From positions 1-25,778 of IMG/VR virus record IMGVR_UViG_3300008339_000420: a stretch of 25,778 nucleotides of DNA; one strand, 5' to 3'. The notes beneath the pieces were generated by a model. The model was not told where the DNA came from, ran no database searches, and worked only from the letters and a program-made list of their open reading frames with translations. Positions within the stretch are counted from its first letter, which is position 1; each line of letters starts with the position of its first letter. The position numbers were made by a program, and so were the translations under genes. Positions 14,926 through 21,679 of this stretch are shown one piece after another. Origin of the DNA: a virus.

Positions 14926-15204
14926 TTACGCTGATTTGTTGTTTTGGAAGAAGTCAATTCCGCCGTAGATGCCGTATTGGGCGTTGGATAGTATCCCAAA
15001 TTCTCGGCATTGTTGTTTGAGTGGGCAGTCGTCACAGATGGCTTTGGCTACTTTGCGTGCCATGCGTTGCATTTCTTGTGATTCGTAGTCTTCTGGGTAG
15101 AAAAGTTCTGGGTTTTCTTCACAGGGTGTGCCACCGTTATCAGATTGTAATTCTAATAGTCGAAATCTTGCGTTTTCTATTAGTTTTTGTCGGCGGTCTG
15201 TCAT
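14926..15204 (-). CDS. WhiB-family iron-sulfur transcription regulator
   Basis: 92 residues. Contains the four Fe-S ligands Cys28, Cys57, Cys60 and Cys66 in WhiB spacing (CDDCPLKQQC), plus the turn motif (YGIYGGID, a variant of GVWGG) that docks to the sigma-A region 4. The 28-57 gap is somewhat long and the acidic N-terminus precedes Cys28. WhiB proteins bind sigma factor and redirect RNA polymerase; phage copies may alter host transcription or septation. It is the only gene on the minus strand, converging on the lysis genes and diverging from the exonuclease gene (33 bases between starts), so both promoters likely lie in that short interval. Family strongly supported; target unknown. Confidence 0.9.
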   Translation of the reverse strand: MTDRRQKLIENARFRLLELQSDNGGTPCEENPELFYPEDYESQEMQRMARKVAKAICDDCPLKQQCREFGILSNAQYGIYGGIDFFQNNKSA

Positions 15205-15236
15205 AGGGTTATCTTACTTCGAGAAAGGGAGTTTGT

Positions 15237-16112
15237 ATGCCTAAATTGTTGGGTAATTTCGAGTCTGGTTCGGCTGAGTGGTTGGCGTTGCGTGAGGGTG
15301 ATGCTGTCGTTACGGGTACTTTGGTTGGTCAGATTTGTGGTGTGAATCCGTGGGAGTCTGCGTTCACTGCGTGGGCTAAGGCGACTGGTCGTATTCCTAA
15401 TGAGGTGAAACCGTCTTTGGCTATGCGTTTTGGTCAGGTGTTTGAGGCTGGTGTTCGTCAGGTTTGGTTGGAGCAGAACCCTGATTACAAGGTGCAGGAT
15501 TCGGTTGGTACTTGGGCTGCTGATGTGCATGACTGGGCTAGGGCTAATCCTGATGGGTTGCTGACTTGGCCTGATGGTACGAAGGGGATTCTTGAGATTA
15601 AGACTTCTCGTTTTCCGTTTGATGAGTTGCCGTTGCATTACAAGTATCAGGTGCTTTGGTATTGCTATGTGATGGGTTTGACTAAGGGCAAGGTTGTTGC
15701 GTTGTTTGCTGGCAGCGAGTTGAAAGAGTTTGATGTCGAGTTTGACCCTTACGAGTTCTCGGCGATGATGGTTGCTGTTATGCGTTGGCGTGAGTGTGTG
15801 CTGAAGGACTCTAAGCCTGAGTGGGATGGGTCAGATTCGACTTATCAGACTGTGCGTGATTTGTCGCCTCGTGACGTGTTGGATGAGCCTGTTGAGTTGG
15901 GTGAGTTGGGTATTCATTTGCAGAACGCCCAGAATGATGCGGATAAGGCTTACGCTCATTTGCAGATGTTAAAGTCTATGGCTTTGGACAATCTTGGTTC
16001 GGCGGGTCGTGGAGTTGTAAATGTCGGTGGTGAGGAGTATGTTGTTTGTACCCGTTCCGTAAATAAGAATGGGGTTGTTTCGTTGACTGTTAAGAAAGGG
16101 AAAAATGTCTGA
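15237..16112 (+). CDS. YqaJ-type (lambda exonuclease-like) recombination nuclease
   Basis: 291 residues, ATG with AAAGGGAG upstream. A PD-(D/E)XK nuclease: SAEWLALREG at the start, MRFGQVFEAGVRQVW, then the catalytic set Asp106 (ANPDGLL), Glu120 and Lys122 (ILEIKTS), and a YQVLWYCYVMG helix. It should resect double-stranded ends to produce single strands for the annealing protein encoded two genes downstream. A C-terminal coiled-coil of about 60 residues (LGIHLQNAQNDADKAYAHLQ) may oligomerise or bind the annealing partner. First gene of the early + strand operon. Confidence 0.85.
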   Translation: MPKLLGNFESGSAEWLALREGDAVVTGTLVGQICGVNPWESAFTAWAKATGRIPNEVKPSLAMRFGQVFEAGVRQVWLEQNPDYKVQDSVGTWAADVHDWARANPDGLLTWPDGTKGILEIKTSRFPFDELPLHYKYQVLWYCYVMGLTKGKVVALFAGSELKEFDVEFDPYEFSAMMVAVMRWRECVLKDSKPEWDGSDSTYQTVRDLSPRDVLDEPVELGELGIHLQNAQNDADKAYAHLQMLKSMALDNLGSAGRGVVNVGGEEYVVCTRSVNKNGVVSLTVKKGKNV

Positions 16113-16284
16113 AGAAAAGAAGCCGTCTGTGTTTGAGATGCAGATGGAGATTAACCAGTTGCTCAGTGACCGCTTGGATTTGATTGTGAAGTGGAACTCT
16201 GAGTTGAACACGATTGTGAAAACTTTGTCGGAGCGTTTGGTTGCTCTTGAGGGTGATTGCGCTTGCAAGAAGGGTGAGATGTAA
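16105..16284 (+). CDS. Small helical hypothetical protein
   Basis: 59 residues, MSEEKKPSVFEMQMEINQLL at its start and DCACKKGEM at its end. ATG has AAAGGGAAA upstream and overlaps the exonuclease by eight bases; its stop overlaps the next ATG (TAATG). Predicted helical with hydrophobic repeats suggestive of a coiled coil, and a terminal Cys-Ala-Cys. Nested in the recombination operon, it may be a small accessory of that system, but there is no direct evidence. Confidence 0.7.
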   Translation: MSEEKKPSVFEMQMEINQLLSDRLDLIVKWNSELNTIVKTLSERLVALEGDCACKKGEM

Positions 16285-16808
16285 TGGCTCGTTTTGATTT
16301 GTCGAAGTATGCGACTGTTGCTGAGAGAATCCAGTTGCTTTATGCGGAGTATCCTGACGCTCGAATCATTACCGAGAACAAGACGACTTTGCAGGACAGG
16401 GCTGTTTCAACTTGGGTTGTCAAGGCTAGTTTGTATTTGTCGGGTGAAGACCAAGCAGAGGGTTTGGTGAAGGCGACAGGTCACGCTTTTGAGGTGGATG
16501 GTGGTTCTGGTGCAAACCAGACTAGCGCCCTCGAAAACGCCGAGAGTTCGGCGGTGGGCAGGTGTCTCGCTTTGGCTGGCTGGTCTGCAAACAAGGACAG
16601 CAATTCTTTGGCTTCGGCTGAGGAAATGCGTAAGGTTGAGCGTGGTGTGACCCCAGTTGGTCGTAATTGGTTGGGCGAGGCTGAGGCTTTGGGTCTTGCT
16701 TACAACGTGGATGGTTTGCTGGCGTTGTATCAGGATGCGGTGGCTGCTCGTGTGCCTGCCGATGTGTTGGCGCAGATTAAAGATTATGGCACTGCCGCCA
16801 GAGGATAA
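16284..16808 (+). CDS. Probable single-strand annealing protein (ERF-like)
   Basis: 174 residues. Residues 1-100 form a compact alpha/beta domain beginning FDLSKYATVAERIQLLYAEY, ending with a helix ENAESSAVGRCLALAGW (84-100). A Gly-Arg near such a helix is characteristic of ERF/Rad52-like annealing proteins, and this family is widespread in actinobacteriophages next to YqaJ exonucleases. It would pair resected strands during phage recombination. The C-terminal 50 residues are a separate helical unit, possibly binding SSB. Identification depends on context plus the motif, so moderate. Confidence 0.6.
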   Translation: MARFDLSKYATVAERIQLLYAEYPDARIITENKTTLQDRAVSTWVVKASLYLSGEDQAEGLVKATGHAFEVDGGSGANQTSALENAESSAVGRCLALAGWSANKDSNSLASAEEMRKVERGVTPVGRNWLGEAEALGLAYNVDGLLALYQDAVAARVPADVLAQIKDYGTAARG

Positions 16809-16992
16809 ACGGATTCTTTTGGCTTCTGTGATTGAGTTGCAGGAGTGCATCAATGATGTTTATTCAAAATTTGGAACTAACGAGTTGTTCATTAGTTTGG
16901 TTAATTTGATTGAGGAAAGGGTTGTGAAATTAAATGACGAAGATACTTACCCCAGACATGGTGATTCAGGAACTGCAACGCCTAATTGGTGA
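16786..16992 (+). CDS. Small hypothetical protein overlapping both neighbours
   Basis: 68 residues (MALPPEDKRILLASVIELQE at its start) that would fill the gap between the annealing protein and the next gene, overlapping 23 bases upstream and 59 bases downstream. The centre (ELFISLVNLIEERVVKLNDE) looks like a real helical protein; the last 18 residues are in the overlap and look less natural. RBS is weak (AGATTAAAG). It is probably translated, but the exact start is not sure. Confidence 0.5.
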   Translation: MALPPEDKRILLASVIELQECINDVYSKFGTNELFISLVNLIEERVVKLNDEDTYPRHGDSGTATPNW

Positions 16993-17278
16993 GTCGGCTA
17001 AAGCGCCTGCCGCTATTTATGATGCGGAGTGCAAGTTGGCTGATTGCGAGTATGAGTATGACCGCATCTACCACACGACTATTTTGAACACTGAGGGTGC
17101 GATTGCGGTTCGTGAGGCTTATGCGAAGTTGGATGCTGCTGAGGCTCGGTTGGCTGCTGACTTGGCTAAGGCTGAGTTGAACCGTATTCGCAATAAGACT
17201 AAGCAGTTGACGGATGCTGGTATGTTGACGGCGACTATGGCGAAACAGGTTGAACTAACCTATAAGCATGGCAATTAG
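16934..17278 (+). CDS. Coiled-coil hypothetical protein
   Basis: 114 residues, helical throughout, with Ala/Glu/Leu repeats (AYAKLDAAEARLAADLAKAE) that should form a coiled coil from about 45 to 105. The ATG directly follows a TAA in the same frame; GAGGAAAGGG lies 14-23 bases upstream, rather distant for an RBS. Two Cys near residues 33-38 (CKLADC) are not part of a recognisable zinc site. Similar small helical proteins sit beside recombination genes in actinobacteriophages; function unknown. Confidence 0.65.
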   Translation: MTKILTPDMVIQELQRLIGESAKAPAAIYDAECKLADCEYEYDRIYHTTILNTEGAIAVREAYAKLDAAEARLAADLAKAELNRIRNKTKQLTDAGMLTATMAKQVELTYKHGN

Positions 17279-17483
17279 CGAATCTTGTTCTTGTGGGGCT
17301 TCTATCGAGTTGGATAGGGCTGATGAGTTGACGTTGCTTTATGAGTGGCGCAAATCGCACAGGTGTAAGGGTCAGGATTCTGCCGAGTTTTTTAGTTCGG
17401 CTGCTCCAAGTATTGAGACTGCCCCAGATTTCACTGACAAGAATTTGCACATTGGTTTTAGGGGTTCTGAGTTTGATGAATAA
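17268..17483 (+). CDS. Small Cys-containing hypothetical protein
   Basis: 71 residues, ATG overlapping the upstream stop. N-terminal Cys-Ser-Cys-Gly followed 20 residues later by HRC (ESCSCGASIELDRADELTLL, then YEWRKSHRCKG) suggests a small zinc site of CXC and HXC type. The C-terminal half is acidic and probably unstructured. Probably a small DNA- or protein-binding factor; no recognised family name. Confidence 0.65.
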   Translation: MAISESCSCGASIELDRADELTLLYEWRKSHRCKGQDSAEFFSSAAPSIETAPDFTDKNLHIGFRGSEFDE

Positions 17484-17492
17484 AGGGAAAAA

Positions 17493-18122
17493 ATGCTCGA
17501 TGAGAAGTTCTACATAGAACGCATCACGAATCAAATGGCAATGGAAGTTGTTGTTGCTAATCACTATTTGCATCGCAGAGCGCCGTGTAGTTGGGCGTTT
17601 GGGATGTTTGACAAATCCAATCATCAGTTGGTTGGTGTTGTGGTTTATGGTGTTTCTGCGTCTTCGACTTTGTTGCGAGGTATTTGTGGTGATGATGAGG
17701 CAAAGAATGTTTACGAGTTGACTCGTTTGTGGATTGACGATGATGTGCCTAAGAATGGCGAGTCTTGGCTGATTGCTAACACGATGGGTAAGACGGACAG
17801 GGAAATCATTGTCAGTTATGCTGACAGTTCACAGAACCATGTGGGTGTGGTTTATCAGGCTGCGAACTTTATTTACACGGGTTTGTCGTCTAAGTTCAAA
17901 GACCCGAAGGTTCGTGGGTTAGAGCATCAGCATCACGCTACTTATGCAAATGGTATGACCAACAAAGAGGTTGTCGAGAAGTTTGGTGACCGTGTGTATT
18001 TTGTCGAAAGACCACGCAAGCACAGGTATGTTTATTTTGCAACTTCTAAGAGTCGGCGTAAGGTTTTGATGGGTAAGTTGCGTTATCCTGTTTTGCCGTA
18101 TCCGAAAGCAGCAAGTGAATAA
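17493..18122 (+). CDS. Mom-like (GNAT-fold) DNA modification protein
   Basis: 209 residues, RBS AAGGGA. The pattern (NHYLHRRAPCSWAFGMFD at 23-40, GVVVYG, YELTRLWIDDDVPKNGESW at 74-92, and SYADSSQNHVGVVYQAANF at 108-126) is that of the Mom-related family, whose Mu member converts adenine to a carbamoylmethyl-type derivative in phage DNA and so blocks host restriction. Order of elements agrees with an acetyltransferase-like fold. The C-terminus is basic (RRKVLMGKLRYPVLPYPK), apt for DNA contact. No Com-like translation activator is evident next to it, although the following gene encodes a small zinc-type protein. Family likely; reaction in this phage unproven. Confidence 0.65.
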   Translation: MLDEKFYIERITNQMAMEVVVANHYLHRRAPCSWAFGMFDKSNHQLVGVVVYGVSASSTLLRGICGDDEAKNVYELTRLWIDDDVPKNGESWLIANTMGKTDREIIVSYADSSQNHVGVVYQAANFIYTGLSSKFKDPKVRGLEHQHHATYANGMTNKEVVEKFGDRVYFVERPRKHRYVYFATSKSRRKVLMGKLRYPVLPYPKAASE

Positions 18123-18447
18123 GAAACAGTTTCAGAAATTTCTTGACCGTGATAAGGGGTGTTGGCATTGTGGCACTACTGATGAGACGCTTGTTCCTCA
18201 GCATCGCAGTAATCGGGGGATGGGTGGTGGTGGCTCTGATGACCCTAGCAATGTCATTGTTTTGTGTGCTGTTGCTAATGGTTTGTTGGAGTCGGATTCG
18301 GCTTTTGCGGCTGTGGGGCGTTCTAACGGGTGGAAGTTGAGTAGGTGGGGTGATTCCCTATCTGAGCCTGTGTTTGACGCTTACAGGGGCGTGTGGGCGT
18401 TTTTGGACAATAATTTTGGGCGTTGGGATACGCACAATCTGAAATAA
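18115..18447 (+). CDS. HNH-like zinc protein
   Basis: 110 residues, GTG start overlapping the Mom-like gene by eight bases. The N-terminal half has CWHCG (Cys17, Cys20), then PQHRSNRGMGGGG and PSNVIVLCAVANGLLESD, which matches the treble-clef HNH fold of small actinobacteriophage endonuclease-like proteins. The third (metal-binding) His of a full HNH motif is not evident, so nuclease activity is doubtful and a DNA- or RNA-binding role is possible. The C-terminal half (GWKLSRWGDSLSEPVFDAYR) is conserved-looking. Confidence 0.6.
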   Translation: MNKKQFQKFLDRDKGCWHCGTTDETLVPQHRSNRGMGGGGSDDPSNVIVLCAVANGLLESDSAFAAVGRSNGWKLSRWGDSLSEPVFDAYRGVWAFLDNNFGRWDTHNLK

Positions 18448-18467
18448 CTAGAAAGAAAAGGGAAATT

Positions 18468-19109
18468 ATGAGTATCGAAGCAATGAATTTGGTTCTAAAT
18501 CACTCGAAAGCGACAGGCCGAGCAAAACTTGTTTTGTTGGGTATTGCGAACCATTTTGGTGATAACGGCGCTTGGCCTAGCATCGAGACTTTGGCTCGTT
18601 ACGCTAACGCATCCGAAAGGTCTGTGAAGCGTGACATTCAGGAACTTGTAGACCTCGGTGAACTGACTGTGGATGTGAACGCTGCCCCGATGAAGTCGCA
18701 ATACAAGACGAATTTGTATTGGATAAATGTTGAGGCAGGGGTGACAACTCAGGTAAGCAGGGGTGACAGTTCAGGTAAATCAGGGGTGACACCTGTTGGC
18801 ACGCAAACCATCATTAAGAACCATAAAGAATCAGATACTAGACCGACACGAATTTCTGAAGATTTTTCGGTTAGTCGTGAGATGCGAAACTGGGCTGCTT
18901 TGAACCACCCAGATGTTGACATTGACAAGGCGACTTTGAACTTTGTGGATTATTGGTTGACAAAACCGAAGAACAACACGAAACTCGATTGGAACAGGAC
19001 TTGGCAGACGTGGATTCGCAACACACGCCCAGAAATCAAAAAGGGCAACAGGGTTGCTGAGAACAAGTCGGTGCTAGATGAGTTTAGGAAGCGTTATGGA
19101 AGCAACTAA
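18468..19109 (+). CDS. Replication initiation protein with winged helix-turn-helix
   Basis: 213 residues from ATG 18468, which has AAAAGGGAAA just upstream (a TTG 45 bases earlier lies before the previous stop is cleared). Residues 1-85 are a winged helix of the HTH_36 type (NHFGDNGAWPSIETLARYAN, ASERSVKRDIQELVDLGELT). After a Ser/Thr/Gly linker, the C-terminal part (FVDYWLTKPKNNTKLDWNRT, WQTWIRN) is the signature of phage O/DnaD-like initiators, which bind the origin and recruit helicase loader and helicase. The next gene starts inside it, as typical of initiator-loader pairs. No iteron array is visible in the gene. Confidence 0.72.
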   Translation: MSIEAMNLVLNHSKATGRAKLVLLGIANHFGDNGAWPSIETLARYANASERSVKRDIQELVDLGELTVDVNAAPMKSQYKTNLYWINVEAGVTTQVSRGDSSGKSGVTPVGTQTIIKNHKESDTRPTRISEDFSVSREMRNWAALNHPDVDIDKATLNFVDYWLTKPKNNTKLDWNRTWQTWIRNTRPEIKKGNRVAENKSVLDEFRKRYGSN

Positions 19110-19452
19110 CACGGCAAGCATTTTAGAGTTTCTGTCGTTGACTGATAACCGCAAAATCACTCAGGAAAACATTTTGGCTTGGCATCAACTCATCGGTCAT
19201 CTGAACTTTGATGTGGCTCGTGAGGCCGCTCACTTGGCGAAGCAGGATGACAAGATTGACTGGGTTGAGCCTAAACACATTCTGGCTAAGGCAAGGGTTG
19301 TTGCTGACCGCTTAGACACTGAGGCTCGCAGGAAACAGTCGCTTGATAAGCCAGAGCCTTTTGTTGGTTCGCCTATACCGCTGTGCAGGCATGGGGAAAG
19401 AATTGTTTTTTGTCAGCCGTGTTGTGTTGAATTGGCAAAGAAAAAGCGTTAG
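19096..19452 (+). CDS. Possible replication accessory (helicase loader-like) protein
   Basis: 118 residues from ATG 19096, with TTTAGGAAG upstream. The N-terminal 80 residues are helical (ILAWHQLIGHLNFDVAREAA and DWVEPKHILAKARVVADRLD), a domain often found right after the phage initiator gene in actinobacteriophages. The C-terminus has CRHGERIVFCQPCC, with CXXH and CXXC spacing for a zinc knuckle. Overlap of 14 bases with the initiator gene argues for a joint role in loading the host helicase; no ATPase motif is seen, so this is inference. Confidence 0.55.
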   Translation: MEATNTASILEFLSLTDNRKITQENILAWHQLIGHLNFDVAREAAHLAKQDDKIDWVEPKHILAKARVVADRLDTEARRKQSLDKPEPFVGSPIPLCRHGERIVFCQPCCVELAKKKR

Positions 19453-19455
19453 TGT

Positions 19456-19767
19456 GTGGTTGTGGATGAAAACCAAGTGCTTTGTTTCAGGTGCGGATTT
19501 GTTTGGGCTGTTGCCCCAAAGAAGCGCCGTGACAGGATGCTTTGTCAGTCGTGTCGGGCTAAACCTGCCACAACAATCCAGTATGGTAAAACTCGTTGTA
19601 TTAGTTGGCATGGACTTTATGCGGCTGATGGTGTGACCCCGATGCTGGATGGTGAACCATTCATGCCGGGTGAACGCACTTGTGGCCACGCAGATTGTGT
19701 GGCTTCAGGTCATCAGGTAAACCGATTATCGGCGGCTACCGATAAAACTAAAAATGAAAGGGTCTGA
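19456..19767 (+). CDS. Zinc-binding HNH-like small protein A
   Basis: 103 residues, GTG start (GTG 19462 possible). Two CXXC pairs near the N-terminus (CFRCG and MLCQSC) and a C-terminal block GERTCGHADCVASGHQ that resembles the C-terminal zinc half of HNH proteins. The gene at 23733 has the same architecture with different sequence (CTSC, CGDC, then RKCGNSDCINPEHC), so the two appear to be divergent paralogs. Likely nucleic acid binding or nuclease; the catalytic His is not certain. Confidence 0.6.
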   Translation: MVVDENQVLCFRCGFVWAVAPKKRRDRMLCQSCRAKPATTIQYGKTRCISWHGLYAADGVTPMLDGEPFMPGERTCGHADCVASGHQVNRLSAATDKTKNERV

Positions 19768-19769
19768 AA

Positions 19770-20078
19770 ATGGCTAAAATTCTGTTGGAATCCGTGAAAG
19801 TTGATAAGGCTGGAAACGGTCACTTTACCGCTATCGAGGAATACACTCGCAACGATGGCTCGATTGGTAAAACCTTCTTTAAGGTTTGGTCAACTGCCGC
19901 TGTTGAGGTTGGCGACTTGGTGAAGGTCACTGGCATTATGTCTGCGAAACCTTCTGTTGATTTCTTGACTGGTTTGGAACGCAAGTGGACTGATAGGGCT
20001 GGCAAGGAACACACCTCGATTGAGGTTCATGTCAACGAGGCTCAGGCCACCAAGTTGTCGGGAAATGACCCGTTCTAA
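19770..20078 (+). CDS. Single-stranded DNA-binding protein (SSB-like)
   Basis: 102 residues, AAAGGG upstream of the ATG. The body looks like an OB-fold (ILLESVKVDKAGNGHFTAIE, then FFKVWSTAAVEVGDLVKVTG). The protein ends GNDPF, closely like the DPF or DIPF tip of bacterial SSB, through which repair and replication enzymes are recruited. It would cover single strands made by the exonuclease and replication fork. Short compared with host SSB because the linker is nearly absent. Stop overlaps the next ATG (TAATG). Confidence 0.72.
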   Translation: MAKILLESVKVDKAGNGHFTAIEEYTRNDGSIGKTFFKVWSTAAVEVGDLVKVTGIMSAKPSVDFLTGLERKWTDRAGKEHTSIEVHVNEAQATKLSGNDPF

Positions 20079-20236
20079 TGGCTAAGGTTCTCGCTACTGT
20101 CATCCAGTTGTGGTCTTGCTACCTTTTTTGGTTGGTGGGCGAAACTGAGCAGTTCTCAGGTTTCGTTCGTGTGTCTGCGATTATGTTGATGGTTCTGTTT
20201 GCTTTTGCAACGGTTAACGTGTGGGTAAAGAAATAA
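20078..20236 (+). CDS. Small two-helix membrane protein
   Basis: 52 residues, starting MAKVLATVIQLWSCYLFWLV. Two hydrophobic segments, about residues 5-20 and 30-48 (GFVRVSAIMLMVLFAFATV), with a basic end (WVKK). ATG overlaps the SSB stop, and its 3' end overlaps the GTG of the RusA gene by 16 bases. Small inner-membrane proteins in early phage operons sometimes act in superinfection exclusion or anti-defence; here the function is unknown. Confidence 0.6.
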   Translation: MAKVLATVIQLWSCYLFWLVGETEQFSGFVRVSAIMLMVLFAFATVNVWVKK

Positions 20237-20668
20237 CGCACGGCGAGGAACGCAAAAGCATCACGCTTTTCGTTGAGGGGCGACCTGCGCCACAAGGCTC
20301 TAAGAGTTATCGTGGCAATGGTCGTTTCTCTGAAGCGTCTAAGTATTTACCTGCTTGGCGTAGCGCAATCGTGTTGGCTGCTAAACAAGAGTTTTTGCGG
20401 TCAGAGTCGGTTGCGATGTTTGACTCACCAGTTAGAGTGAGCATTACTTTTTACATTCAGAAACCGCAGCGACCTAAGTGGGTGTATCCGGCCTCTGCAC
20501 CGGATATTTGACAAGTTGACAAGGGCAGTTTTTGACTCATTGACTCAGGCTAAAGTTTGGGTTGATGACGCTTTGGTTGTTGAGTTGTTTGCCCGTGAGG
20601 TTTGGACTGGGGAAACAACCGACACCCGCCCTGTGAGTGGCGCAACCATCACCGTTGAGGCTTTGTAA
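20221..20668 (+). CDS. rusA: RusA-type Holliday junction resolvase, reading frame split by +1 shift
   Basis: The zero frame runs from GTG 20221 to TGA 20509-20511 and encodes 96 residues (LFVEGRPAPQGSKSY near the start, ending ASAPDI). From GAC 20510 the +1 frame continues the family motif exactly (DKLTRAVFDSLTQAKVWVDD) and ends at TAA 20666. Joined, the protein is 148 residues, normal for RusA, which cuts four-way DNA junctions. The catalytic Asp cluster is divided: Asp95 lies in the first part; Asp97, Asp115 and Asp116 in the second. Skipping the single T at 20509, at ATT-TGA-C, restores the frame. This may be programmed +1 frameshifting, a real inactivating indel or a sequence error. Confidence 0.8.
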
Positions 20669-20762
20669 CAGTTTGATAACGGGGCGTGTCGTAGCCTTGA
20701 TTCTCACTCTCAAAACGAATAATCTTTTGCTGTGACCGAGATACGGTTACGGAAAGGGAATT

Positions 20763-21041
20763 ATGGCTGTTGCAAGAAAAACTGACCCAACAACCTCACA
20801 CGAGGCTGCGGAGTCTGTCGTTGAAGTATCGGACACTCAATACAAGATTTGGTCGTTGTTGCGTAGACCGCTAACTGACGAGCAGTTGGTTGAGGCGTTC
20901 CGTGGCAAGGGATGGATGGGTACTGATTCAGGTATCCGCTCTCGCCGCAAAGATTTGGTTGATTTGGGTGTTGTGGTTGTGAAGTCTTACGCAACTACTC
21001 GTGCAGGTCGCAAGTGCATCGTTTGGGGTCGTGATGCGTAA
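20763..21041 (+). CDS. Winged helix-turn-helix protein
   Basis: 92 residues, ATG with GGAAAGGGAA upstream. TDPTTSHEAAESV at the start, then a helix-turn-helix (LLRRPLTDEQLVEAF, TDSGIRSRRKDLVDLGVVVV) and a short beta wing (TTRAGRKCIVWG). This small wHTH family is frequent in early regions of actinobacteriophages; it presumably binds DNA and regulates phage or host genes. It is preceded by the 94-base gap after rusA, in which I see no clear promoter, only a weak imperfect stem near 20735-20752. Confidence 0.7.
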   Translation: MAVARKTDPTTSHEAAESVVEVSDTQYKIWSLLRRPLTDEQLVEAFRGKGWMGTDSGIRSRRKDLVDLGVVVVKSYATTRAGRKCIVWGRDA

Positions 21042-21312
21042 GTGCGAGATTGACGGTTGCACTAATCAGCACCGTGCCAGAGGGTTCTGCATTGTTCACT
21101 ACAACAACTGGGTTCGTTATGAATCTGGTGCAGGCAAGTTTGAGACTAAGTTTCGTGCTGCCGAGCGTGAGCGCATCATTGGTTTGTTGGAGCAGGCTTT
21201 GGCGAACCACACTAAGGTTTTGGAGTTGCGACCTACACGCTCTGATGGCGATGTTCGTCACACGATTTGTCGCAGTTATCAAGAGGCGATTGATTTGGTC
21301 AGGAACAACTAA
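21034..21312 (+). CDS. Small zinc-finger protein
   Basis: 92 residues from ATG 21034 (GTG 21031 possible), overlapping the wHTH gene by eight bases. N-terminal CEIDGCTNQHRARGFCIVHY has the CX4C ... CX2H spacing of small phage zinc fingers related to HNH-like treble clefs. The rest is helical and basic (FRAAERERIIGLLEQALANH). It may bind DNA or RNA. Its stop overlaps the next ATG (TAATG). Confidence 0.65.
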   Translation: MRKCEIDGCTNQHRARGFCIVHYNNWVRYESGAGKFETKFRAAERERIIGLLEQALANHTKVLELRPTRSDGDVRHTICRSYQEAIDLVRNN

Positions 21313-21506
21313 TGGCTAGTCCTTACACTTTGTTAATGACTGAAGACCAAGAGATTGCTTACGATGCTGGTTTGATTGATGGGCGTGATGCCGAGCGTAA
21401 ACGCATAGTTGATTTGGTTGAGGGTCTGTTTGCTAAATCAGTTCTGCCGGGTTACCAAACTGCGGTTGCGGATGCTGTTGCTCTTATCAAGGGGGAGAAA
21501 AAGTGA
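21312..21506 (+). CDS. Small helical hypothetical protein
   Basis: 64 residues, starting MASPYTLLMTEDQEIAYDAG. It shares with neighbours the sequence GRDAERKRIVDLVEG, recalling ERERIIGLLEQ in the gene before it and AEREKIANWLQ in the gene at 21670; a recurring helical unit of the type (A)ER.(K)I..L. Overlaps the next gene by four bases (GTGA). Function unknown. Confidence 0.65.
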   Translation: MASPYTLLMTEDQEIAYDAGLIDGRDAERKRIVDLVEGLFAKSVLPGYQTAVADAVALIKGEKK

Positions 21507-21679
21507 CTGACAGGACACCAATCTTCACAGGCATTTACGATGCCACCGCTGCTGCCCACAAGAACGGCAAAATGCTAGGCAAACTAGAAATGAAAAAAGA
21601 AATCCTAGACCTACTCAAAGACCGCAAACGCATTGATGAGGCGTTACTGAAAAAGATTGAGGAAATGAAATGCCACTAG
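21503..21679 (+). CDS. Small basic hypothetical protein
   Basis: 58 residues, GTG start with GGGGGAG upstream, beginning MTDRTPIFTGIYDATAAAHK. Helical and charged in the second half (EILDLLKDRKRIDEALLKKI). Leu codons are CTA or CTC, and third positions favour A and C, unlike the TTG-rich genes on both sides, which suggests separate ancestry. Overlaps the next gene by ten bases. Function unknown. Confidence 0.65.
   Translation: MTDRTPIFTGIYDATAAAHKNGKMLGKLEMKKEILDLLKDRKRIDEALLKKIEEMKCH

Noticed and set aside
16657-16785. Upstream extension of the small gene at 16786
   Set aside because: Lies wholly inside the annealing protein gene in another frame, with Trp/Arg/Cys-rich sequence typical of shadow frames.
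20508-20523. Direct repeat TTGACAAG x2 as the cause of the rusA frameshift
   Set aside because: Both copies are needed to encode the conserved DKLTR sequence, and removing eight bases would not restore the frame.
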